Assembly: GCF_036250755.1 (NCBI RefSeq)
Contig: NZ_CP109583.1
Coordinates: 3,162,001-3,226,000 of the forward strand
Source: Streptomyces uncialis
GTDB lineage: Bacteria > Actinomycetota > Actinomycetes > Streptomycetales > Streptomycetaceae
DNA length: 64,000 nt
Direction of reading: 5' to 3'
Part shown: piece by piece, positions 44,763-52,518 of the stretch
Numbering within the stretch: the stretch's first letter is position 1
How the letters are laid out: each line of letters opens with the position of its first letter
Translations under genes and position numbers: made by a program
Notes under the pieces: generated by a model
The model's input: only the letters and a program-made list of their open reading frames with translations
What the model was told of the DNA's origin: nothing
Databases searched by the model: none

Positions 44763-45023
44763 ATGAAGCAGTGCACGCATATCTCGGCGCTTCCCGACCC
44801 CGCGCCGGAGCCGTTGAGCGAGACGTGCCCCGGTTGCCTGGCCGCGGGGACCAATCCGGTGCAGCTGCGGATGTGCCTGTCGTGCGGGCACGTGGGCTGC
44901 TGCGACTCGTCGCCGCTGCGACACGCCACGGGCCATCACGAGGAGACGGGGCATCCGGTCATGCGCACGCATGAACCCGGTGAGGACTGGCGATGGTGCT
45001 TTGTCGACTGCGTGATCGTGTGA
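44763..45023 (+). CDS. UBP-type zinc-finger protein
   Basis: This small protein of 86 residues is built of one UBP (ubiquitin-protease-type) zinc finger. It has Cys4 and His6, CPGC (22-25), CLSCGHVGCCD (from 38), then HATGHHEETGHPV and a final MRTHEPGEDWRWCFVDC. All expected Cys/His ligands are present. In bacteria the function of this finger is unknown; binding to a C-terminal peptide end is a guess from eukaryotic relatives. The start is ATG 44763. The antiporter gene is divergent at 72 bp, so a shared promoter region is possible. Confidence 0.92.
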   Translation: MKQCTHISALPDPAPEPLSETCPGCLAAGTNPVQLRMCLSCGHVGCCDSSPLRHATGHHEETGHPVMRTHEPGEDWRWCFVDCVIV

Positions 45024-45146
45024 CGGGCGCGGCCGGCGTCCGCGGCTGAGCGGAGCCCGTGCCGCTCAAGTGCGGAAACGATCCGCCGGTGGCTGACCTC
45101 GGGGTCCGCCGGGGCGCCGCGCGAGCGTGCGGCGATGACGGGGACG

Positions 45147-45171
45147 GTTCGGGTGCCGGGACGCTGGGTAC
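45147..45171 (+). promoter_or_regulatory. Candidate stress-sigma promoter upstream of the sigH operon
   Basis: GTTC, 15 nt, then GGGTAC matches the SigB/SigH-type pattern (GTTT-N14-16-GGGTAC/T) except for one base. It lies about 235 bp upstream of the anti-sigma start, within a 383-bp spacer that has no other gene. It could allow the sigma factor, or a paralogue, to control its own operon. Confidence 0.55.
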
Positions 45172-45406
45172 GTCACAGCGGCGCGCGGAGGGATCGGCGG
45201 GGGGCAGGATGGTGTTCCCATCGGTACCCGCAGACCCCTAGCCACTGTGCGTACCCATGTGCTTACGATGAGTGACAGCAAGGGACGGGGTCCCTGGGAC
45301 ACTCACGCCGTCAGCGCGATAGCGTCACCGCTGAACCATCTAGCGCGTTGTCCGGGGGGACGATCCCCCGGAGCCCCGAAGAGCTTGTACCACCTTGGAG
45401 GTGAGG

Positions 45407-45820
45407 GTGTCCCAGATCGCAGGAGAGCCCGGGACCCAGGACTTCGTGGAAGTCCGGTTGCCGGCTGCGGGTGCCTACCTGTCGGTGCTGCGGACGGCGA
45501 CGGCCGGTCTCGCGGCGCGTTTGGACTTCACCCTCGACGAGATCGAGGACCTCCGTATCGCCGTCGACGAGGCGTGCGCGATCCTGCTCCAGCAGGCCGT
45601 GCCCGGTTCGGTGCTGAGCTGTGTGTTCCGGCTCGTGGACGACTCCCTGGAAGTGACGGTCTCGGCCCCGACGACGGACGGTCGCGCTCCCGAGCGCGAC
45701 ACCTTCGCCTGGACCGTGCTGTCGGCACTCGCGGGGAAGGTGGACTCGTCCGTCGCGGACGACAAAACCGTGTCGATCAGCCTCTACAAACAGCGCGGCG
45801 CGGGACCCGGGCCGGCGTGA
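45407..45820 (+). CDS. ushX: Anti-sigma factor, RsbW-like kinase
   Basis: This cytoplasmic GHKL-fold anti-sigma factor of 137 residues binds a SigB-type sigma factor. The fold has VEVRLPAAGAYLSVLRTATAGL, the N-box-like DEIEDLRIAVDEACAILL (about 45-62), and a final strand (DDKTVSISLYKQRG). The sigma gene directly follows with a GTGA overlap, so this is the cognate regulator; in S. coelicolor the equivalent is called UshX/PrsH. GTG 45407 is chosen, with GGAGGTGAG 5-6 nt upstream; TTG 45395 is also in frame. Release by an anti-anti-sigma factor is usual, and none is encoded here. Confidence 0.9.
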   Translation: MSQIAGEPGTQDFVEVRLPAAGAYLSVLRTATAGLAARLDFTLDEIEDLRIAVDEACAILLQQAVPGSVLSCVFRLVDDSLEVTVSAPTTDGRAPERDTFAWTVLSALAGKVDSSVADDKTVSISLYKQRGAGPGPA

Positions 45821-46959
45821 GGGACGGGGACGGGCCGGTGCGGGACGAGGGAAGCGGCACACCAGGTCTCCCCGCCGGTGATCCGGGCGGCCCAAGCGGC
45901 CGTCCGGCGCCGGGCGGTATCCCCGAGCAGCAGGCCAGGTCGCACCCGGAGGACACCCTCCGGGAAGCGGCCGACCCGACGGGGCCGGCGAGGTCGCCGG
46001 ACACGACCGACGTGTTGGAGCAGGCACATCCGGACGGCCCCGGGGACACGGACGGGCGCGCGTCGCGGTCCGGCCGGGGCGGCGGACCGGGGGCACCTCC
46101 CAGCGGGAGCTGGGGGAGGGCGGGAAGAATGAGCGAGCACGAACGGGCCGCCGAGCGGGAAGCGGGCGCACCGGGTGCCCGGGAAGTGCAGCGCTCCCGG
46201 CACGAGCAGGACCGGAGCGCGGCACGGGCGATGTTCGTCACGCTGCGCACCCTGCCCGACGGCAGCCCGGAGTACGCGGAGCTGCGCAACAAGCTCGTAC
46301 GGCTGCATCTCCCGCTCGTGGAGCACCTTGCACGGCGCTTCCGCAACCGGGGGGAGCCGCTGGACGATCTGACGCAGGTCGCCACGATCGGGCTGATCAA
46401 GTCCGTGGACCGGTTCGACCCGGAGCGGGGGGTGGAGTTCTCCACCTACGCCACGCCGACGGTCGTCGGGGAGATCAAGCGTCACTTCCGCGACAAGGGC
46501 TGGGCGGTCCGCGTTCCGCGGCGGCTCCAGGAGCTGCGGCTCTCGCTGACCACGGCGACGGCCGAGCTGTCCCAGCAGCACGGCCGCTCCCCCACGGTGC
46601 ACGAGCTCGCCGAGAAGCTGGCGATCTCCGAGGAGGAGGTCCTGGAGGGGCTGGAGTCGGCGAACGCCTACTCCACGCTGTCCCTGGACGTGCCGGACAC
46701 GGACGACGAGTCACCGGCCGTGGCCGACACCCTCGGCTCGGAGGACGAGGCGCTGGAGGGCGTCGAGTACCGCGAGTCCCTCAAGCCGCTGCTGGAGGAT
46801 CTGCCGCCGCGCGAGAAGCGCATCCTGCTGCTGCGGTTCTTCGGCAACATGACCCAGTCGCAGATCGCGCAGGAGGTCGGCATCTCCCAGATGCATGTCT
46901 CCCGGCTGCTGGCCAGGACCCTGGCGCAGCTGCGCGAGAAGCTGCTGGTCGAGGAGTAG
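45817..46959 (+). CDS. sigH: Stress-response sigma factor SigH, with long N-terminal form
   Basis: This SigB/SigF-subfamily sigma factor has region 2 (HLARRFRNRGEPLDDLTQVA, then GLIKSVDRFDPERGVEFSTYA), region 3 (HGRSPTVHELAEKLAISEEEV), and region 4 HTH (MTQSQIAQEVGISQMHVSRLL). The full frame from GTG 45817 has 380 residues and overlaps the anti-sigma stop. ATG 46129, with its own GGGAGGGCGGGAAG site, would give a 276-residue form close to normal size. S. coelicolor SigH is known to be made as several nested proteins. The 104-residue extension is Pro/Gly/Asp-rich and includes a palindromic repeat insertion. The start choice is uncertain. Confidence 0.9.
   Translation: MRDGDGPVRDEGSGTPGLPAGDPGGPSGRPAPGGIPEQQARSHPEDTLREAADPTGPARSPDTTDVLEQAHPDGPGDTDGRASRSGRGGGPGAPPSGSWGRAGRMSEHERAAEREAGAPGAREVQRSRHEQDRSAARAMFVTLRTLPDGSPEYAELRNKLVRLHLPLVEHLARRFRNRGEPLDDLTQVATIGLIKSVDRFDPERGVEFSTYATPTVVGEIKRHFRDKGWAVRVPRRLQELRLSLTTATAELSQQHGRSPTVHELAEKLAISEEEVLEGLESANAYSTLSLDVPDTDDESPAVADTLGSEDEALEGVEYRESLKPLLEDLPPREKRILLLRFFGNMTQSQIAQEVGISQMHVSRLLARTLAQLREKLLVEE
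46089..46117 (-). repeat. Palindromic Streptomyces repeat inside the sigH extension
   Basis: CCCCCAGCTCCCGCTGGGAG on the minus strand, with GGTGCCCCC beyond it, is the same palindromic family as in kgd. It is translated in sigH as GAPPSGSWGR, just before the internal start ATG 46129. The ribosome site of the internal start lies at its right arm (GGGGGAGGGCGGGAAG). Confidence 0.75.
46111..46131 (+). promoter_or_regulatory. Internal ribosome site and start of the short SigH form
   Basis: GGGGGAGGGCGGGAAG is followed by ATG 46129 (MSEHERAAEREAG). It is the first start that gives a normal-sized sigma factor. The site partly overlaps the palindromic repeat, so folding of the repeat could limit access to it. 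Confidence 0.6.
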
Positions 46960-46996
46960 CCGTACCGGCCGGTGGTGACCGGCCGTGACGGACGGG

Positions 46997-47028
46997 CGAC
47001 GCCCGGGACCCTCGGGTCCCGGGCGTCG
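46997..47028 (+). terminator. Terminator hairpin after sigH
   Basis: CGACGCCCGGGACCC pairs with GGGTCCCGGGCGTCG around a tight loop, starting 38 bp after the sigH stop. The convergent membrane-protein gene ends at 47056, so it may work in both directions. Confidence 0.8.
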
Positions 47029-47055
47029 GTCGTGCGTGTGTGTCCGCTGCCGTCG

Positions 47056-47508
47056 CTACTGGTCGGCGCGGCCGGGGCCGCGGATGTCCAGGGCCACGGT
47101 CGTGGCGGGGTTGACCAGCAGGACCAGGGTGGTGACGGCGGCGACCCCGAGGGCGATCCCGCCGGGGATGAGCATGCTGTCGGCCTGGAGCAGGGTCCAC
47201 GCCACGGGCAGCGAGATGATCTGGGTCATGATCGCGGGGCCCCGGCTCCAGCCGCGCCGCGCCAGCAGGCCCTTCGCGGCGACGAGCGGCAGCACGGCGA
47301 GCGCGACGAGCGTCACTCCCGCGGTGAGCGCCTGTCCGGCGCTGCCGTCCCCGGTCAGCCCGCGCACGCTCACGTACAGGCCGCCAGCGACGAGCGCGGC
47401 GCCCTCCAGTCCGGTCAGGGCGGCGGCCGCGGTCAGCCGTCCCGGGCGGGGTCCTTCGGGGGTCCCGCCGGGGTCCGTGCCCCGCGGGGACTTCGCTTCA
47501 GCACTCAC
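47056..47508 (-). CDS. Small integral membrane protein
   Basis: This 150-residue protein has a Pro/Gly-rich N-terminus (1-28) and about four hydrophobic helices: LTAAAALTGLEGAALVAGGLYV, ALTAGVTLVALAVLPLVAA, AIMTQIISLPVAWTLL and IALGVAAVTTLVLLV. It ends DIRGPGRADQ. Similar proteins occur next to this sigma-factor region in Streptomyces with no known function. The start is GTG 47508 (VSAEAKSPRG). It is convergent with sigH and divergent from the diacylglycerol-kinase-like gene by about 120 bp. Confidence 0.8.
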   Translation of the reverse strand: MSAEAKSPRGTDPGGTPEGPRPGRLTAAAALTGLEGAALVAGGLYVSVRGLTGDGSAGQALTAGVTLVALAVLPLVAAKGLLARRGWSRGPAIMTQIISLPVAWTLLQADSMLIPGGIALGVAAVTTLVLLVNPATTVALDIRGPGRADQ

Positions 47509-47629
47509 CCCAGCAGGGTAGCCCGCGCGGCGCGAAGGCCGGTCCGGCGGGCCGTCCGGCGCGCGGCGGAGGGTCCGGCGGCGGGCCCGAGGTGGGGTCC
47601 GGTGCCGCGCGCTGGGTACCCTGCATGGC

Positions 47630-48595
47630 ATGCGCGCACTCCTCGTAGTCAACCCGGCGGCCACGACCACCAGTGCGCGTACGCGTGATGTGCTGATCCA
47701 CGCCCTGGCGAGCGAGATGAAGCTCGAAGCGGTCACCACCGAGTACCGCGGGCACGCCCGGGACCTCGCCCGGCAGGCCGCCGAGGGCGACGAGATCGAC
47801 CTGGTGGTGGCGCTGGGCGGCGACGGCACGGTCAACGAGGTCGTCAACGGTCTGATGGACCACGGCCCGGACCCGGAGCGCGGTCCCCGGCTCGCGGTGG
47901 TCCCCGGCGGTTCCACGAATGTGTTCGCCCGCGCGCTGGGCCTGCCGAACGACGCCGTGGAGGCGACGGGCGCCCTGCTGGACGCGATCGAACGGGGCTC
48001 CGAGCGGACCGTCGGGCTCGGGATGGCGAAGGGGACGCCCGGGACGGCCGACGAGGCGATTCCCGGCCGCTGGTTCACCTTCTGCGCGGGCCTCGGATTC
48101 GATGCCGGGGTGGTCGGACGGGTCGAACAGCAGCGCGAGTCGGGAAAGCGGTCGACCCACGCGCTTTACGTGCGGCAGGTGGTCCGGCAATTTCTGGGTG
48201 AACAGCGCCGGCACGGTTCGATCACCCTGGAACAGCCGGGCAGGGAACCGATCGAGGATCTTCTGCTGTCCATAGTCTGCAATACGGCCCCGTGGAGCTA
48301 TCTGGGCAATCGCCCGCTCTACGCGGCACCCCGCGCGTCGTTCGACACCGGACTGGATGTGCTCGGGCTCACCCGGCTCACCACCCCCGCGGTGACCCGG
48401 TATGCCACACAATTGCTCACTTCGTCCCCCGAACGGGGACCCCAGGGCAAGCACGCGGTGTCACTGCACGACCTGAACGAGTTCACCTTGCATTCGAAGG
48501 TCCCACTGCCCTTGCAGATGGACGGAGACCACCTCGGACTGCGAACGAGCGTGACGTTCCTAGGCGTAGGCCGTGCACTGCGTGTGATTGTGTGA
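47630..48595 (+). CDS. Diacylglycerol/lipid kinase-family enzyme
   Basis: This 321-residue protein has the DAGK catalytic domain at the N-terminus. The first strand is MRALLVVNPAATTTSARTRD. The nucleotide loop is LVVALGGDGTVNEVVNG (GGDGT), and PGGSTNVFARALGLP follows. The C-terminal beta-rich half holds TFCAGLGFDAGVV. The family phosphorylates diacylglycerol or related lipids or sphingoid bases at the membrane. The exact lipid is unknown. ATG 47630 gives the standard start. A lower-GC spacer of 316 bp separates it from wblE. Confidence 0.92.
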   Translation: MRALLVVNPAATTTSARTRDVLIHALASEMKLEAVTTEYRGHARDLARQAAEGDEIDLVVALGGDGTVNEVVNGLMDHGPDPERGPRLAVVPGGSTNVFARALGLPNDAVEATGALLDAIERGSERTVGLGMAKGTPGTADEAIPGRWFTFCAGLGFDAGVVGRVEQQRESGKRSTHALYVRQVVRQFLGEQRRHGSITLEQPGREPIEDLLLSIVCNTAPWSYLGNRPLYAAPRASFDTGLDVLGLTRLTTPAVTRYATQLLTSSPERGPQGKHAVSLHDLNEFTLHSKVPLPLQMDGDHLGLRTSVTFLGVGRALRVIV

Positions 48596-48911
48596 GCGGA
48601 AGGGGCAAAAGTCCTTGCACTCGAACGTTTAGGCAAGGGTCCACCCCATGGAAGTACGGCTGTGACCTAGTCGACACCGAGGAATCAAAAAAAACTTTCC
48701 AGAAGGGGTTGTATCCGCAGCCCAGGTTTGCGAGTCTCTATGTGGCGCTCGGGACGGGCCGCACCACCGCCCCCCACAGAGAGCCCGAACCCCTCCTCAA
48801 AACAATGGACCGCCCCCGGCTTCCGGGTGTAGGCCCTTCACTTGTTGGGGGATTCGTGAAAGCGTTCACATTCACAAGCAATCCGAAGTATCACCAAGAG
48901 AGGTAGCAGCC
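48596..48911. promoter_or_regulatory. Promoter spacer of wblE with an inverted repeat
   Basis: This 316-bp region has markedly lower GC than its surroundings. At 48856-48869 lies GTGAAAGCGTTCAC (5-bp arms, 4-nt centre), inside a wider pair CTTGT (48841) and ACAAG (48874). A ribosome site (AAGAGAGG) precedes ATG 48912. GGAAT at 48681 with GTT at 48708 recalls the SigR promoter but the spacing (22 nt) is too long. Confidence 0.5.
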
Positions 48912-49169
48912 ATGGACTGGCGTCACAACGCCGTTTGCCGCGAGGAAGACCCCGAGCTGTTCTTCCCCATCGGCAACACCGGTCCCGCGCTGCTGCAGAT
49001 CGAGGAAGCCAAGGCCGTCTGCCGTCGCTGCCCCGTAGTGGAGCAGTGCCTGCAGTGGGCACTCGAGTCCGGTCAGGACTCGGGTGTCTGGGGTGGCCTC
49101 AGCGAGGACGAGCGCCGCGCAATGAAGCGTCGGGCCGCTCGCAATCGGGCGCGGCAGGCCAGCGCCTGA
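48912..49169 (+). CDS. wblE: WhiB-family iron-sulfur regulator WblE
   Basis: This 85-residue WhiB-like protein binds a [4Fe-4S] cluster through Cys9, Cys37, Cys40 and Cys46 (CRRCPVVEQC). The sigma-contact motif is GVWGGLSEDERR, and a basic C-terminal tail, KRRAARNRARQ, contacts DNA. The N-terminus MDWRHNAVCREEDPELFFPIG is characteristic of WblE, the most conserved member in actinobacteria. It is thought to act with the principal sigma factor. The start ATG 48912 has AGAGAGG upstream. An intrinsic-type hairpin follows. Confidence 0.96.
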   Translation: MDWRHNAVCREEDPELFFPIGNTGPALLQIEEAKAVCRRCPVVEQCLQWALESGQDSGVWGGLSEDERRAMKRRAARNRARQASA

Positions 49170-49283
49170 CGCTCAGCCACTTATCCAGCCTCAGCAAGGC
49201 GGCGCGTGCAGCGTGTACGCATCTCCCGTCTCCCGAGCCGCAGCGCGTAGAACCCCGCAGTGCTCAAGCTGAAGTCGCGCGAA

Positions 49284-49311
49284 GAGCCCCGGACCTCCCG
49301 GTCCGGGGCTC
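49284..49311 (+). terminator. Intrinsic terminator after wblE
   Basis: GAGCCCCGGACC-TCCC-GGTCCGGGGCTC is a perfect 12-bp stem with 4-nt loop, followed by ATTGCGTTTT. It lies 115 bp after the stop, and the T-run makes it a classical terminator. Confidence 0.88.
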
Positions 49312-49314
49312 ATT

Positions 49315-49560
49315 GCGTTTTCCCCGTGCCCCTGGGTGCAGCCCCATTGCGGTCGCTCTTCGGGTGCGGGTCGCCCTCGTTTCGCGCAGTTCCCCGCGCC
49401 CCTGGGTGCTGCCCCATTGCGGTCGCTTCTCGGGTGCGGGCCGTCCTCGCGCGGTTCCCCGCGCCCCTGGGGTTCCACTTCTGGACGTACTTGTGCCTGT
49501 GCCGTCGCTCGTGGGGTGCGCAGTTCCCCGCGCCCCTTTGGGCGGCGCTGCCTACCTGGT
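49315..49560. repeat. Intergenic repeat cluster 7 (one orientation only)
   Basis: Three units of GCGCAGTTCCCCGCGCCCC type (about 49385, 49451 and 49518; the middle one reads GCGCGGTTCC) plus a truncated one (49320) lie directly after the wblE terminator. All share orientation. TTGCGGTCGCTCTTCGGGTG recurs between them. No axis element or reverse copy is present. Confidence 0.85.
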
Positions 49561-49581
49561 GTTGTCCGTCGGCTGCCGGGA

Positions 49582-51063
49582 CTAGGGGTTGAGGGGGGTG
49601 GGGGTGGCGTCCAGGGGGATGTCCAGGAGTACCCGGGTGCCTCGGGTGGGGGCCGGCTGCATGTCGAACGTGCCGCCCAACTCCCCCTCGACCAGGGTCC
49701 GGACGATCTGGAGCCCGAGGTTCCCGGACCGGTGGGGGTCGAACCCCTCGGGCAGACCGACGCCGTCGTCCTGCACCGTGACGAGCAGCCGTGCCTGCTT
49801 GACCGTCCCGCCCCGTACCGCCGACACCTCGACGCTCCCGCTGTCGAGCGGCCCGAACCCGTGCTCCAGCGCGTTCTGCAAGACCTCCGTGAGCACCATG
49901 GACAGCGGGGTCGCGACCTCCGCGTCGAGGATGCCGAACCGCCCCGTCCGCCGCCCCGCGACCTTGCCCGGCGACAGCTCCGAGACCATCGCGAGGACCC
50001 GGTCCGCGATCTCGTCGAACTCCACCCGCTCGTCCAGATTCTGGGACAGCGTCTCATGGACGATCGCGATGGACCCGACCCGGCGGACCGCCTCCTCCAG
50101 CGCGGCCCGTCCCCGCTCGGACTCGATCCGGCGGGCCTGGAGCCGCAGCAGCGCGGCGACCGTCTGGAGGTTGTTCTTCACCCGGTGGTGGATCTCCCGG
50201 ATGGTCGCGTCCTTGGTGATCAGCTCACGTTCGCGGCGGCGCAGTTCCGTGACGTCCCGCAGCAGCACCAGCGAACCGATCCGGGGTCCCTTGGGCTTCA
50301 GGGGGATCGCCCGGAGCTGGATCACCCCGCCGTTGCCCTCGATCTCGAACTCCCGGGGCGCCCAGCCGCTCGCCATCGTGGGCAGCGCCTCGTCCACGGG
50401 CCCCCGGGAGGGCGCGAGTTCGGCCGTGGTGCGGCCCAGATGGAGGCCGACGAGGTCGGTGGCGAGACCGAGGCGGTGGTACGCGGAGAGGGCGTTCGGG
50501 GACGCGTACTGGACGACACCGTCCGCGTCGAGGCGGATCAGTCCGTCACCGACCCGGGGCGAGGCGTCCATGTCGACCTGCTGGCCGAGGAAGGGGAACG
50601 AACCGGCGGCGATCATCTGTGCGAGGTCCGACGCGCTCTGGAGATACGTGAGTTCGAGCCGGGACGGCGTACGGACGGTGAGCAGATTGGTGTTGCGGGC
50701 GATGACCCCGAGGACCCGGCCCTCCCGGCGGACCGGGATGGACTCGACCCGTACGGGGACCTCCTCGCGCCACTCCGGGTCACCCTCGCGCACGATCCGA
50801 CCCTCGTCCAGGGCAGCGTCCAGCAGGGGCCGTCGGCCGCGCGGGACGAGATGGCCGACCATGTCGTCCTGGTACGAGGTGGGGCCCGTGTTGGGCCGCA
50901 TCTGGGCCACGGAGACATAGCGGGTGCCGTCGTGGGTGGGCACCCACAGGACGAGGTCCGCGAAGGAGAGGTCGGAGAGCAGCTGCCACTCCGAGACCAG
51001 CAGATGCAGCCACTCCAGGTCCGTGGCGGACAGGGCGGTGTGCTGGCGGACGAGATCGTTCAT
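49582..51063 (-). CDS. PdtaS-type sensor histidine kinase
   Basis: This 493-residue soluble kinase has an N-terminal GAF-like sensor (about 30-170, with FADLVLWVPTHDGTRYVSVA), a PAS domain (about 175-275, with GLIRLDADGVVQYASPNALS), and a HisKA_2 box IREIHHRVKNNLQTVAALLR. A GHKL ATPase follows (EVLQNALEHGF, then DDGVGLPEGF and GNLGLQIV). It matches PdtaS of Mycobacterium, whose partner PdtaR is an ANTAR RNA-binding regulator; no PdtaR gene is in this window. The start is taken at ATG 51063, without a clear ribosome site. It is convergent with wblE. Confidence 0.93.
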   Translation of the reverse strand: MNDLVRQHTALSATDLEWLHLLVSEWQLLSDLSFADLVLWVPTHDGTRYVSVAQMRPNTGPTSYQDDMVGHLVPRGRRPLLDAALDEGRIVREGDPEWREEVPVRVESIPVRREGRVLGVIARNTNLLTVRTPSRLELTYLQSASDLAQMIAAGSFPFLGQQVDMDASPRVGDGLIRLDADGVVQYASPNALSAYHRLGLATDLVGLHLGRTTAELAPSRGPVDEALPTMASGWAPREFEIEGNGGVIQLRAIPLKPKGPRIGSLVLLRDVTELRRRERELITKDATIREIHHRVKNNLQTVAALLRLQARRIESERGRAALEEAVRRVGSIAIVHETLSQNLDERVEFDEIADRVLAMVSELSPGKVAGRRTGRFGILDAEVATPLSMVLTEVLQNALEHGFGPLDSGSVEVSAVRGGTVKQARLLVTVQDDGVGLPEGFDPHRSGNLGLQIVRTLVEGELGGTFDMQPAPTRGTRVLLDIPLDATPTPLNP

Positions 51064-51156
51064 GGAGGGCACGTCTGCGAGCGTACCTGGCGTGATCGCA
51101 ACGTTCTCGGGCGGCGGGCGCGGTACGGGGCCGGCCCCGGAAACACCCGCGGGCCA

Positions 51157-51193
51157 CGGTGCCTGGGAGGGACCCTCAACCCTCCCGGCACCG
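51157..51193 (-). terminator. Strong hairpin between the TauE-type gene and the PdtaS-like gene
   Basis: CGGTGCC-T-GGGAGGG pairs with CCCTCCC-GGCACCG (7 + 7 bp with a one-base bulge, 8-nt loop). It lies about 94 bp upstream of the kinase start and about 270 bp after the exporter stop. It could be a terminator of the exporter or structure in the kinase 5' UTR. The rest of the spacer 51064-51461 shows nothing clear. Confidence 0.5.
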
Positions 51194-51461
51194 CAGCCCG
51201 GAGCAATCCCGGCCGGCGGGTGTGCGGTCCCGGTCGGCCGTTGACGAGGATCCGGTGCAGTCAGGGCAGAGAGCGCCGGTTCCCCTGACCGTCCTCCTGT
51301 GCGGGGAGAACGGAGCGGAGGCCCCGGAGGAGAGACCCCCGGGAGTTCCATGCCTGTCATTGTGGACTAGACCATTCGCGTCTGTCCATGCGTTGACCCA
51401 TGTTTGTCGTCCGGGCGCTCCCGGTGGCGGAAAACGCTCGGTGCGGCGGGCCCGTGTCCCG

Positions 51462-52229
51462 TCAGCGGAGCAGCAGTTGGACGAAGGCGAACGTCCCGAC
51501 GGTCACGATCACGCCGCGGAGCACGACCGGGCTGAAGCGCCGGCCGAGGGCCGCGCCCGCCTGGGCGCCGATCGTGGAACCGATGGCGATGAGCAGGACC
51601 GCGGTCCAGTCGAAGTCGGCGACGAAGAGGAAGAACAGCGCGGCGACACCGTTCACGATCGCGGCGAGCACGTTCTTGACCGCGTTGAGGCGCTGGAGGG
51701 TGTCGTCGATCAGGGTGCCCATCAGGGAGAGGTAGATGATCCCCTGGGCGGCGGCGAAGTAGCCGCCGTAGATACTGGCGAGGCCCATCCCGGCCAGCAG
51801 CGGCAGACCGCCGTCGGGCCGGGGGGAGACGTCCGTCCGCTCGCGGCGGCGCTTGACGGCGCGGGTGATCCACGGCTGGAGCACCACGAGTACCAGGGCC
51901 AGTCCGACGAGGACGGGCACGATCGTCTCGAAGGCGGACTCGGGCAGGGTCAGCAGCAGCGCCGCCCCGGTGACGGCCCCGACCGCGGCGACGGCCCCGA
52001 GCCGCAGTATCCGGCGGCGCTGTCCGACCAGCTCACGGCGGTAGCCGATGGCTCCGCTGATCGCCCCGGGGACCAGGCCGAGCGCGTTGGAGACCGTCGC
52101 GGTGACCGGCGAGAGGCCCACGGCGAGCAGCACCGGGAAGGTGATGAGGGTGCCGGAGCCGACGACGGCGTTGATGGCCCCGGCGCCCGCGCCGGCCGCG
52201 AGGACGGCGGCCATCTCCCAGAGCGTCAT
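51462..52229 (-). CDS. TauE/SafE-family membrane transporter
   Basis: This 255-residue membrane protein has about eight hydrophobic helices. The N-terminal repeat contains GAINAVVGSGTLITFPVLLAVGLSPVTATVSNAL, the sulfite exporter TauE/SafE (DUF81) hallmark. The second repeat mirrors it with GLASIYGGYFAAAQGIIYL. The family exports organosulfur compounds or sulfite, though the true substrate is often unknown. The start ATG 52229 has GGGAGGCAGG upstream. A basic cytoplasmic loop (KRRRERTDVSPRPDGG) lies between the halves. It is followed by the PdtaS-like gene on the same strand at almost 400 bp. Confidence 0.92.
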   Translation of the reverse strand: MTLWEMAAVLAAGAGAGAINAVVGSGTLITFPVLLAVGLSPVTATVSNALGLVPGAISGAIGYRRELVGQRRRILRLGAVAAVGAVTGAALLLTLPESAFETIVPVLVGLALVLVVLQPWITRAVKRRRERTDVSPRPDGGLPLLAGMGLASIYGGYFAAAQGIIYLSLMGTLIDDTLQRLNAVKNVLAAIVNGVAALFFLFVADFDWTAVLLIAIGSTIGAQAGAALGRRFSPVVLRGVIVTVGTFAFVQLLLR

Positions 52230-52518
52230 CGTCCTGCCTCCCGCGGGGCGGCGGCCGGACGGCGGGCCGGGGCGGGCGGGTGCGGGGGCCGGGGCGGCCT
52301 GGGCTGGAGGATCATGGGCTGACGCTATCCGGGTGACGCGCGGACGCCGCCCGGGATGTCCGCCCCGGCGCTGTGATCTGCGTCCCGGCCCGGTGCGGCG
52401 CCTCCCGGCCCGGTTGGGTGCGCCGTGTCCGGTTCGGTGGGATGCGCCGCGTCCCGGTGCGGTGCGCCGCGTCCCGTTCGGTGGGGGTCCCGGCCCGTTT
52501 CGGTGGGCTCCGCCCGGT

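Noticed and set aside
45066..45302. A 78-codon minus-strand frame upstream of the sigH operon
   Set aside because: Pro/Arg-rich sequence without ribosome site or family likeness, and it covers the likely sigH promoters.
48681..48710. SigR-type promoter (GGAAT then GTT) before wblE
   Set aside because: The spacing is 22 nt, whereas SigR promoters need about 18-19.
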